This document shows positions 1 through 4,623 of a stretch of 5,726 nt of DNA, in pieces. Position numbers and translations under genes: made by a program. The notes under the pieces are model-generated. The model ran no database searches and was not told where the DNA came from. It saw nothing but the letters and a program-made list of their open reading frames with translations. The stretch is from Acidobacteriota bacterium (GTDB lineage Bacteria; Acidobacteriota; Terriglobia; UBA7540): assembly GCA_003224635.1 (NCBI GenBank), contig QHZK01000181.1, forward strand, positions 1-5,726, written 5' to 3'. Every line of letters starts with the position of its first letter. Within the stretch, counting starts at the first letter, position 1.

Positions 1-558
1 CATCCCGAAGTCGATGTCGGCCCGCAGGGTGTGCAAGGGCAGACGGCCCTGCAGATACCACTCCGTGCGCGCAATTTCGGCGCCGTTCAGCCGCCCCCCG
101 CAACGCACCTTGATCCCCTTGCAGCCGAACCGCAGCGCGGAGTCGACCGCCTTGCGCATGGCGCGGCGGAAGGCCACGCGTTTCTCCAGTTGGAGCGTAA
201 TCGATTCGGCCACCAGTTGCGCGTTCAGCTCGGGTCGGTGCACTTCGACGATGTTGATGGGCAAAACCTCCCGCCCGGTGCGTTTCTGGATTTCCTGGCG
301 CAGGCGGTCGATCTCCGCCCCCTTGCGGCCGATGATGATGCCCGGGCGCGCCGTGAGAATCGTAATCTTCAGCTTGTTTCCGGGCCGCTCGACTTCGACC
401 GACGCCACGCCCGCGCTGCGCAATTCCTCCTTGAGCTGTTTTTTCAGCTTCAAGTCTTCGTGCAGCAGGTTGGCGTAATCCTTCTTGGCAAACCAGCGCG
501 ACTTCCAGGTCTTGTTATATCCCAAGCGAAATCCGTAAGGATGAACCTTCTGGCCCAC
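1..558 (-). CDS. rpsC: 30S ribosomal protein S3, 3' end cut by window edge
   Basis: Encodes ribosomal protein S3, a 30S head protein that with S4 and S5 forms the mRNA entry site. I read 186 residues from a GTG start; the family is usually about 210-240 residues, so the last part of the C-terminal domain lies beyond position 1. The N-terminus MGQKVHPYGFRLG is the standard S3 opening and fixes the start, supported by a strong GGAGG six bases upstream. A type II KH domain occupies about residues 40-108, with the RNA-binding GxxG loop as GRKG at 77-80 inside PGIIIGRKGAEIDRLR. The C-terminal S3 signature follows at about 153-184 (GGRLNGAEIARTEWY, then PLHTLRADID). It lies 62 nt after rplV. A Cys stands at residue 153, where E. 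coli S3 has Ser just before this signature. Identification is secure; only the missing end is unknown. Confidence 0.97.
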   Translation of the reverse strand, partial: MGQKVHPYGFRLGYNKTWKSRWFAKKDYANLLHEDLKLKKQLKEELRSAGVASVEVERPGNKLKITILTARPGIIIGRKGAEIDRLRQEIQKRTGREVLPINIVEVHRPELNAQLVAESITLQLEKRVAFRRAMRKAVDSALRFGCKGIKVRCGGRLNGAEIARTEWYLQGRLPLHTLRADIDFGM

Positions 559-564
559 GGTCTG

Positions 565-569
565 CCTCC
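565..569 (-). promoter_or_regulatory. Shine-Dalgarno site of rpsC
   Basis: On the minus strand the sequence AGGGGGAGG precedes the rpsC start, and its GGAGG core ends six bases before the GTG. It is the strongest ribosome binding site in the window and is the reason for accepting GTG at 558 as the initiation codon. It contrasts with rplB, rplC and rplD, which have no comparable site. Confidence 0.85.
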
Positions 570-585
570 CCCTAAAACCAAAGTC

Positions 586-606
586 GCTCAGTTCGGAGTT
601 TGGAGT
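586..606 (-). repeat. Degenerate heptad tract in rplV-rpsC spacer
   Basis: Read on the minus strand, three consecutive 7-nt units begin with ACT: ACTCCAA, ACTCCGA, ACTGAGC. A looser GACTTTG follows. The first two units differ at one base. Three short units could arise by chance, so this is weak on its own. It is listed because better tracts of the same unit length and similar ACT content occur in other spacers of the operon. Unlike those, it ends before the strong rpsC ribosome binding site. Confidence 0.4.
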
Positions 607-620
607 CGTAATACTTGTCC

Positions 621-962
621 CTAGCGTTCCGGCTCCTCGACCACGACGGTGATATGGCTCATGCGCCGCTGGTAACGATACGCGCGCCCCATCGGAGCCG
701 GCCGGACCCGCTTCACGCGAGGCCCTTCATTGACATAAGCGCGCGAGACCACGAGCCGGTCTACATCCACGCTCTCCGATTTTTGTTCCGCGTTCGCAAT
801 CGCCGAGCGCAAAACCTTCTCCACCTGGCCCGAGACGCGCTTCTTGGTAAAGCGCAGGATATTGATCGCCTGGCCGGCGTTCTTCCCTCGGATGAGATCA
901 ATCACCAGGCGCGCCTTCTGCGGCGAAACTCTGATGAACTTGGCTGTGGCTCGCGCTTCCAT
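621..962 (-). CDS. rplV: 50S ribosomal protein L22
   Basis: Encodes L22 (113 residues, a normal bacterial length), which binds 23S rRNA domains and sends a long beta-hairpin into the nascent-peptide exit tunnel. The opening MEARATAKFIRVSPQKARLV matches the start of the family and fixes the ATG. The helical core follows, with IRGK at 24-27 and SAIANAE at 53-59. The tunnel hairpin is about 80-100, with the conserved VKR at 83-85 (aligned to the E. coli MKR segment whose loss gives macrolide resistance) and MGRAYR at 91-96. The family signature ends with SHITVVV at 102-108. Nothing is missing. The ribosome binding site is only moderate: a GGGA about eight bases upstream. The gene follows rpsS after an unusually long 121-nt spacer and precedes rpsC by 62 nt. 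The stop is TAG. Confidence 0.98.
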   Translation of the reverse strand: MEARATAKFIRVSPQKARLVIDLIRGKNAGQAINILRFTKKRVSGQVEKVLRSAIANAEQKSESVDVDRLVVSRAYVNEGPRVKRVRPAPMGRAYRYQRRMSHITVVVEEPER

Positions 963-1083
963 CGCTTTGGTCCCAGATCTAGATTCCGAATCTGCTCACG
1001 TAGGGCCGGTTTCGGCCGTCGTTTGTGGTGTCGCCCTGAAGGGGCAGCGATACCCAACCCTTTCTTGTCGCCCCCGGGAGCAA
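963..1083 (-). other. rpsS-rplV spacer with small inverted repeats
   Basis: This 121-nt spacer has no gene. It contains three small inverted repeats: AGATT/AATCT with a 3-nt centre at 981-993; GGCCG/CGGCC with a 4-nt loop at 1004-1017; and GCCC/GGGC around a 5-nt loop at 1033-1045. None is followed on the minus strand by a run of T, so none looks like an intrinsic terminator. I see no promoter and no clear heptad repeat. The hairpins are short, and their role, if any, is unknown. Confidence 0.4.
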
Positions 1084-1452
1084 CTAACCTGTGCCGCCGC
1101 CGGATGGTGGCGGACCCGCAGGCTTGGGGCCCGCCGCCCCAGGCGCTGCGCCGCCCGGCGCCGGAGCCGCGCCCGCGGTCCTCTCCGTAGCTACCCTCAC
1201 GCTGTGACCCTTGAACGTGCGCGTGGGCGAGAACTCGCCCAGCTTGTGGCCCACCATGTTCTCCGTGATGTACACCGGAATGAACTTCCTTCCGTTGTGC
1301 ACGGCGATCGTGTGTCCCACCATCTCGGGGACGATGGTCGAGCGGCGGGACCACGTCTTGACGACTTTCTTCTCGAACCGCCGGTTGAGCAGCTCGACTT
1401 TTTTCATCAGATGGTCGTCCGTGAACGGGCCTTTTTTTAGCGACCTTCCCAT
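1084..1452 (-). CDS. rpsS: 30S ribosomal protein S19 with Ala/Pro/Gly-rich C-terminal tail
   Basis: Encodes S19, which with S13 sits on the 30S head close to the A- and P-site tRNAs. The conserved domain runs from MGRSLKKGPF to about residue 91. It includes the S19 signature at about 53-77 (NGRKFIPVYITENMVGHKLG, then EFSPT) and FKGHSVRV at 80-87. The start is fixed by this N-terminus and by a GAGG six bases upstream. Bacterial S19 is usually about 90-95 residues, but this one has 122. Residues 92-122 are almost only Ala (9), Pro (8) and Gly (10), with no hydrophobic core, so they are probably disordered. The frame stays open without a shift into the tail and ends at TAG, so the extension is real in the sequence as given. 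The gene follows rplB after 128 nt. Confidence 0.97.
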   Translation of the reverse strand: MGRSLKKGPFTDDHLMKKVELLNRRFEKKVVKTWSRRSTIVPEMVGHTIAVHNGRKFIPVYITENMVGHKLGEFSPTRTFKGHSVRVATERTAGAAPAPGGAAPGAAGPKPAGPPPSGGGTG

Positions 1453-1458
1453 CCTCTG

Positions 1459-1462
1459 CCTC
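1459..1462 (-). promoter_or_regulatory. Shine-Dalgarno site of rpsS
   Basis: A GAGG on the minus strand lies six bases before the rpsS ATG, at the end of a long purine-rich stretch (about 1453-1505) that holds further GGAG and GAGG copies. It supports the ATG at 1452. The purine-rich leader may favour ribosome loading; that part is inference. Confidence 0.65.
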
Positions 1463-1523
1463 GACTCCCTCGACCCTTCCTTCTCGTTCTCCGGCCCTGT
1501 TCTCCAGTCTTCGTTATTCAGCG

Positions 1524-1546
1524 GAGGCGTTCCGGCGGAACGTCCC
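1524..1546 (-). other. Hairpin in rplB-rpsS spacer
   Basis: On the minus strand CGTTCC, a GCC loop and GGAACG form a perfect 6-bp stem (1537-1542 with 1528-1533). It extends by three more pairs, one of them G-U, beyond a single A/C mismatch. The following sequence is CCGCTGAATAACG, with no T run, so it is not a standard intrinsic terminator. Within the 128-nt spacer (1453-1580) it lies between the end of rplB and the purine-rich rpsS leader. It could be an mRNA-stabilising or processing structure, or a chance palindrome. Confidence 0.45.
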
Positions 1547-1580
1547 TAGAAAAGTCTCCCAGCCTCCAACCCTTCGCATC

Positions 1581-2408
1581 TCACTTGTGCCCTCGCCGCT
1601 TCACAATGAAGCGGTCGGTCTGCTTATTGTTGCGGGTCTTGTAGCCTCGCGTGGGTTGGCCCCACGGAGTAACCGGGTGCCGTCCGCCTGACGTTTTGCC
1701 CTCGCCGCCTCCCAGGGGATGGTCCACCGGATTCATGGCCACGCCGCGAACCGTGGGGCGAATGCCCATCCAGCGCTTCCGGCCTGCCTTGCCAATGGTA
1801 ACGTTTTCGTGGTCCAGATTGCCCACTTGCCCCACCGACGCCATGCAGTCGATGTGGATCTTGCGCACCTCACCCGAGGGCAGCCGAAGCTGCGCGTAGT
1901 CGCCTTCTTTGGAGAGCAACTGCGCAGAGCCTCCGGCGCTGCGCACGAGCTGGCCTCCTTTGCCCGGCCGCATCTCGATGTTGTGGACCATGGTGCCGGT
2001 CGGGATGTTTTTCAAAGGCAGCGCGTTGCCCACCACAATGTCGGCCTCGGGCCCCGAGACGACCTTGTCTCCCACCTTCAGCCCCGAGGGATACAGGATG
2101 TACCGCTTTTCGCCGTCCGCGTAATGCAGGAGTGAGATGAACGCGGAGCGGTTCGGGTCGTACTCGACGGTGGCTACGCGGGCGGGTATGCCGGCCTTGT
2201 CGCGCTTGAAGTCAATGATCCGATAATGGCGCTGGTGGCCGCCGCCACGATGCCAGACGGTTATCTGGCCCAGATTGTTGCGGCCTGAGATTCGGGTCTT
2301 CGGCTCGAGCAGCGGCTTGTGCGGCTCGGACGTAGTGATTTCCTCGAAGGTCAGCCCCGTCTGGAACCGTCGGGTCTCCGTGTACGGTCTGTAGGTCTTG
2401 ACGCCCAT
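1581..2408 (-). CDS. rplB: 50S ribosomal protein L2
   Basis: Encodes L2 (275 residues; E. coli has 273), a large 23S rRNA-binding protein needed for subunit joining and peptidyl-transferase assembly. The N-terminal OB-type domain has the motif NNLGQITVWHRGGGHQRHYR at 44-63. An SH3-like domain follows (NIPTGTMVHNIEMRPGKGGQ at 134-153, AGGSAQLL at 158-165). The C-terminal functional loop is MNPVDHPLGGGEG at 225-237, followed by HPVTPWG and a basic tail. The first loop histidine (230) is present; the residue after the next Pro is Leu (232), where E. coli has His. The start is MGVKTYRPYT, the usual L2 opening. The frame stays open upstream to an ATG at 2456, but those 16 extra residues are translated repeat and are rejected. 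The start has no good ribosome binding site, only a weak GAAAG. The stop is TGA. Confidence 0.98.
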   Translation of the reverse strand: MGVKTYRPYTETRRFQTGLTFEEITTSEPHKPLLEPKTRISGRNNLGQITVWHRGGGHQRHYRIIDFKRDKAGIPARVATVEYDPNRSAFISLLHYADGEKRYILYPSGLKVGDKVVSGPEADIVVGNALPLKNIPTGTMVHNIEMRPGKGGQLVRSAGGSAQLLSKEGDYAQLRLPSGEVRKIHIDCMASVGQVGNLDHENVTIGKAGRKRWMGIRPTVRGVAMNPVDHPLGGGEGKTSGGRHPVTPWGQPTRGYKTRNNKQTDRFIVKRRGHK

Positions 2409-2418
2409 AGTTTCTTTC

Positions 2419-2472
2419 GAATGATGAATGCTGAATGATGAATTCGAGTTCATCATTCATCATTCAGAATTC
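2419..2472. repeat. Two converging GAAT-type heptad arrays forming a palindrome, rplW-rplB spacer
   Basis: The plus strand from 2419 to 2446 is four 7-nt units starting GAAT (GAATGAT twice, GAATGCT, GAATTCG). The minus strand from 2472 to 2445 is again four 7-nt units (GAATTCT, GAATGAT twice, GAACTCG). The two arrays point at each other and meet at 2445/2446. At their centre TGAATGATGAA (2432-2442) and TTCATCATTCA (2449-2459) form a perfect 11-bp stem with a 6-nt loop, with imperfect pairing beyond. The tract fills most of the 73-nt spacer and ends ten bases before the rplB start. It is AT-rich, unlike the flanking genes, and has no T run that would make it a terminator. Confidence 0.85.
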
Positions 2473-2481
2473 ATAATTGCC

Positions 2482-2778
2482 TCAAGCGTTTTCCGCGTAC
2501 TCCGGCATCTTTTGTCCGGCCTTGAGCTTGACGTAAGCTTTCTTCCAGTCGGCCCGGGTACCGGACGTTTTGCCTCGCCGCCGCGTCTTGCCCTGAAAGA
2601 CTGCGGTGTGGACGGAGTCGACCCGGACCTTGAAGACCGCCTGCACGGCCGCCTTGATTTCGGCCTTGTTGGCGTCGGGCGCGACCCGAAACACCAGCGT
2701 GCGGTTGCGCTCCTTAACGTCCAACCCCTTCTCGGTAATCAGCGGCTTCTGCAAAATCTGATAGGGGTTCTTCGTCAT
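2482..2778 (-). CDS. rplW: 50S ribosomal protein L23
   Basis: Encodes L23 (98 residues, normal length), which lies at the mouth of the exit tunnel and is the docking site for trigger factor and signal recognition particle. The conserved opening is YQILQKPLITEKG at 6-18, with Glu16 in the position of the trigger-factor-contacting Glu18 of E. coli. The rRNA-binding part follows: FRVAPDANKAEIKAAVQAVF at 30-49, then VHTAVFQGKTRRRGK and the WKKAYVKLK strand at 78-86. The ATG overlaps the rplD stop as ATGA, a classic sign of translational coupling. A GAGGG seven bases upstream, inside the rplD coding sequence, supports this start. The frame is open further upstream to 2883, but that part is rplD read in another frame. 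The gene is followed by the palindromic repeat spacer before rplB. Confidence 0.97.
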   Translation of the reverse strand: MTKNPYQILQKPLITEKGLDVKERNRTLVFRVAPDANKAEIKAAVQAVFKVRVDSVHTAVFQGKTRRRGKTSGTRADWKKAYVKLKAGQKMPEYAENA

Positions 2779-3407
2779 CCGAGCGCCCTCGTGAGCCGCG
2801 CCAGCGCCCCTTCGGAGATCAACAGCCGTTCGTGGCTGAGGACCGCGTAGGGGTGAACCTGGTGGTGCCGGACCAAGTGGCAACCCCGAATGTTGCGCGA
2901 GGAGAGTTCCAGGTTGCGGTTGGCGTTTTCGCTGACCACCAGCACGGACTTCTCTACTCCCAGCTTGCGCAGAGCGCCCGCAAACCCCTTGGTCTTCGCT
3001 TCCGCAAGGTTGAACTGGTCCACCACCGTCAATTTCCGGTCCTGGAATTTCGCGGCTAGCGCCGAGCGGAGCGCGCCCCGAAGCATCTGCTTGGGAATCT
3101 TATAAGAGTAATCGCGTGGCTTCGGGCCGTGCGCAATCGAGCCGTGGCGCCACAAAGAGCTGCGGATGCTGCCCACGCGCGCCCTTCCCGTGCCCTTCTG
3201 CCGCCAGGGCTTTTTGCCGCCTCCCGAGACCTCGCCGCGGCTTTTGGTCGAGTGCGTGCCGCGCCGCTGGCTTGCCAGGTACACCTTCGTCGCCTCCCAA
3301 AGCAAACTCTGGTTGGGCGGAGTCGCGAACACCTCATCGACAAGCTCCAGCTCCTTTACGGTCTCTCCATCGAGATTTTTGACTTCGACTTTTGCCATGC
3401 CAGCCAT
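2775..3407 (-). CDS. rplD: 50S ribosomal protein L4
   Basis: Encodes L4 (210 residues from the first ATG; family about 200-210). It binds 23S rRNA, lines the exit-tunnel constriction with an extended loop, and in E. coli also represses the S10 operon. The N-terminal domain opens VEVKNLDGETV. The extended tunnel loop spans about 58-98, with GGGKKPWRQKGTGRARVGSI at 62-81 and HGSIAHGPKPRDY at 88-100. The C-terminal alpha/beta domain holds KSVLVVSENANRNLELSSRN at 153-172 and ends LARLTRALG. There are two candidate starts: ATG at 3407 (MAGMAKVEV) and ATG at 3398 (MAKVEV). The second matches the usual L4 opening; the first falls inside a repeat unit. Neither has a recognisable ribosome binding site. 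I give the longer form, but the shorter may be correct. The stop overlaps the rplW start. Confidence 0.97.
   Translation of the reverse strand: MAGMAKVEVKNLDGETVKELELVDEVFATPPNQSLLWEATKVYLASQRRGTHSTKSRGEVSGGGKKPWRQKGTGRARVGSIRSSLWRHGSIAHGPKPRDYSYKIPKQMLRGALRSALAAKFQDRKLTVVDQFNLAEAKTKGFAGALRKLGVEKSVLVVSENANRNLELSSRNIRGCHLVRHHQVHPYAVLSHERLLISEGALARLTRALG
2786..2790 (-). promoter_or_regulatory. Shine-Dalgarno site of rplW inside rplD
   Basis: GAGGG on the minus strand, with a 7-nt spacing to the rplW ATG at 2778, lies within the last codons of rplD. Together with the ATGA stop-start overlap it decides the rplW start and suggests that ribosomes finishing L4 restart on L23. Confidence 0.75.
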
Positions 3408-3435
3408 CAGTTCTCAGTCATCAGTTGTCAGCTCT
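3408..3435 (+). repeat. CAGT-type heptad array before rplD
   Basis: Four consecutive 7-nt units on the plus strand: CAGTTCT, CAGTCAT, CAGTTGT, CAGCTCT. On the mRNA strand these read as NNNACTG units, and the next unit in phase (3401-3407) is ATGGCTG, which supplies the outer rplD ATG. An 18-nt segment (3414-3431) is identical to 4205-4222 before rplC. The array occupies the place where the rplD ribosome binding site would be expected. Confidence 0.8.
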
Positions 3436-3498
3436 TAAACTTTAAACTTTAAACTTTTAACTTTTTAACTCTTTAACTTTTGACTCTTTAACTTTCAG
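3434..3498 (+). repeat. CTTTAAA-type tract running into the end of rplC
   Basis: About nine tandem units of 6 to 8 nt starting with CT: CTTAAA, CTTTAAA twice, CTTTTAA, CTTTTTAA, CTCTTTAA, CTTTTGA, CTCTTTAA and CTTTCAG. It follows directly on the CAGT-type array and passes through the rplC TAA stop (3488-3490) into its last codons. The tract is very AT-rich in a GC-rich operon. The unit length drifts between 7 and 8 and the T-run length varies, which suggests slippage. Confidence 0.8.
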
Positions 3499-4192
3499 CT
3501 TTTGCTTTCGACTTCTTTCCGCTTGCCGCCTTCTCCCCTCCGCCTTGTGGTTGGCGGTGCGGCGCCTTGGCTTTGCGAACGACCAGGTAGCCGCCGTCCG
3601 GGCCCGGCACGGCGCCTTGAACCACCAGCGCGTTCTCCTCGGGCAGCACCTGAAGGACGCGAAGGTTGCGAACCGTAACGCGGTCCACGCCCATGTGGCC
3701 GGCGGCGCGCATACCCTTCAGCACGCGGGAAGGAAACGCCGACGCTCCAATCGATCCGGGCGCGCGATGAAACATCGAGCCGTGCGCGCCGCCCCCGCCT
3801 CCAAAGTGGTGCCGCTTGTGGAAGCCGGCAAAACCCCTGCCTTTAGAAACCCCTATCACGTCCACGCGCTCGTCCACGGTAAACTGGTCGACCAGGACCT
3901 TGTCGCCCACCTTCACGTCGTCGGCTCCCGGACCCAGCCTGACCTCCTGCAGAAACCGCGCCGGGTTAGCTCCGGCGCGCTTGAAGTGACCCTCCAAGGC
4001 CTGCGTGAGACGCTTAGGCGCGGGGTGCTCGACCAGTCCGATTTGGGCGGCCTCATAGCCGTCTGTCGCGGCGGTCTTGCGCTGGATGACCACGCAGGGG
4101 CCGGCCTTGAGCACGGTGGCCGGGAGAGCGTCACCGTTCTCGCGAAAGATTTGGGTCATGCCCAGCTTCTTGCCGAGTATCGCGTTCACCAT
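3488..4192 (-). CDS. rplC: 50S ribosomal protein L3 with basic C-terminal tail
   Basis: Encodes L3, an early-assembly 23S rRNA-binding protein whose long loop reaches toward the peptidyl-transferase centre. The opening MVNAILGKKLGMTQIF is the usual N-terminus. The L3 signature is at about 104-127 (FTVDERVDVIGVSKGRGFAG, then FHKR). The central loop is GGGGGAHGSMFHRAPGSIGA at 131-150, followed by KGMRAAGHMG at 159-168. Residue 150 is Ala where E. coli has Gln150, the glutamine methylated by PrmB, so that modification cannot occur here. It has 234 residues against about 209 in E. coli; the excess is a C-terminal tail (about 209-234) rich in Lys, Gly, Gln, Ala and Ser, probably disordered. No ribosome binding site is visible before the ATG, because the upstream bases are a repeat array. 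The TAA stop lies within another repeat tract. Confidence 0.97.
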   Translation of the reverse strand: MVNAILGKKLGMTQIFRENGDALPATVLKAGPCVVIQRKTAATDGYEAAQIGLVEHPAPKRLTQALEGHFKRAGANPARFLQEVRLGPGADDVKVGDKVLVDQFTVDERVDVIGVSKGRGFAGFHKRHHFGGGGGAHGSMFHRAPGSIGASAFPSRVLKGMRAAGHMGVDRVTVRNLRVLQVLPEENALVVQGAVPGPDGGYLVVRKAKAPHRQPQGGGEKAASGKKSKAKAES

Positions 4193-4198
4193 GGCAGC

Positions 4199-4233
4199 CA
4201 GTTTTCAGTCATCAGTTGTCAGTTCTCAGTCGC
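4199..4233 (+). repeat. CAGT-type heptad array before rplC
   Basis: Five consecutive 7-nt plus-strand units start with CAGT and end in TTT, CAT, TGT, TCT and CGC. On the mRNA strand they read as NNNACTG. The array ends six bases before the rplC ATG and leaves no room for an ordinary ribosome binding site. It shares 18 identical bases (4205-4222) with the array before rplD, and the GGCTGCC bases between array and start resemble the GGCTGGC before the inner rplD ATG. The rest of the spacer (4234-4275) has CAACTGCTGAC at 4253-4263, which pairs with GTCATCAGTTG at 4208-4218 with one mismatch. Confidence 0.85.
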
Positions 4234-4275
4234 AGCCGGGAAAATCGAGAGCCAACTGCTGACCACGGACGACTC

Positions 4276-4611
4276 TCACTTCGTGTGCGTGTGCTCCTTT
4301 CCAAACGCCTTGATCTCAATATCGACGCCGGCCGGCAGATCGAGCTTGGTCAAATCTTCAATCGTCTTGGACGTGGGCTCCAGAATATCGATCAGCCTCT
4401 TGTGCGTGCGAATTTCAAACTGCTCGCGCGATTTCTTATCGCTGTGAGGCGAGCGCAGGACGCAGTACTTGTTCTTGGTCGTGGGCAGCGGAACCGGGCC
4501 CGCCACCTGGGCGCCCGTCCGCTTGGCGGTCGAGACGATCTCCGCCGCAGACTGGTCCAGGATCCTGTGATCGTACGCCTTCAGTCGGATTCTAATCTTT
4601 TGGTGCAGCAT
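4276..4611 (-). CDS. rpsJ: 30S ribosomal protein S10
   Basis: Encodes S10 (111 residues; E. coli has 103), a 30S head protein that in E. coli also serves as NusE in transcription antitermination. The opening MLHQKIRIRLKAYDHRILDQ matches the family. The S10 signature is at about 29-44 (AKRTGAQVAGPVPLPT), in the long loop that threads into the head. YCVLRSPHSDKKSREQFEIR at 49-68 and RLIDILEPT at 72-80 follow, then LDLPAGVDIEIK at 90-101. The C-terminus is a few residues longer than usual (FGKEHTHTK). The gene starts only 12 nt after the tuf stop, so it is surely cotranscribed with tuf. The bases between include GGCGGA, a weak ribosome binding site close to the ATG. The stop is TGA and is followed by an 83-nt spacer. 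Confidence 0.98.
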   Translation of the reverse strand: MLHQKIRIRLKAYDHRILDQSAAEIVSTAKRTGAQVAGPVPLPTTKNKYCVLRSPHSDKKSREQFEIRTHKRLIDILEPTSKTIEDLTKLDLPAGVDIEIKAFGKEHTHTK

Positions 4612-4623
4612 TATTCCGCCCGC

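Noticed and set aside
225..237. Possible frame disruption or recoding signals in the ribosomal genes
   Set aside because: All nine reading frames are continuous with their conserved motifs in order; I found no stop, shift or missing domain.
844..1440. Plus-strand and alternative-frame open frames across the window, such as 844-1440 and 3545-4447 plus, and 902-1354 minus
   Set aside because: They are opposite or shifted frames of highly conserved ribosomal genes in GC-rich DNA, with no family likeness.
2409..2456. In-frame N-terminal extension of rplB beginning at the ATG at 2456
   Set aside because: The 16 added residues (MMNSNSSFSIHHSKET) are translated repeat sequence, and the normal L2 N-terminus MGVKTYRPYT begins at 2408.
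2419..2472. Intrinsic terminator between rplW and rplB
   Set aside because: The stem is AT-rich and no T run follows it on the minus strand; the downstream genes belong to the same operon.
2779..2883. N-terminal extension of rplW to 2883
   Set aside because: It lies wholly inside the rplD coding sequence in another frame; the L23 family start, the GAGGG site and the ATGA overlap all point to 2778.
3408..3498. CRISPR array or promoter in the rplC-rplD spacer
   Set aside because: The units are 7-8 nt with no spacers, so it is not a CRISPR. It is AT-rich, but I see no convincing -35/-10 pair at proper spacing.
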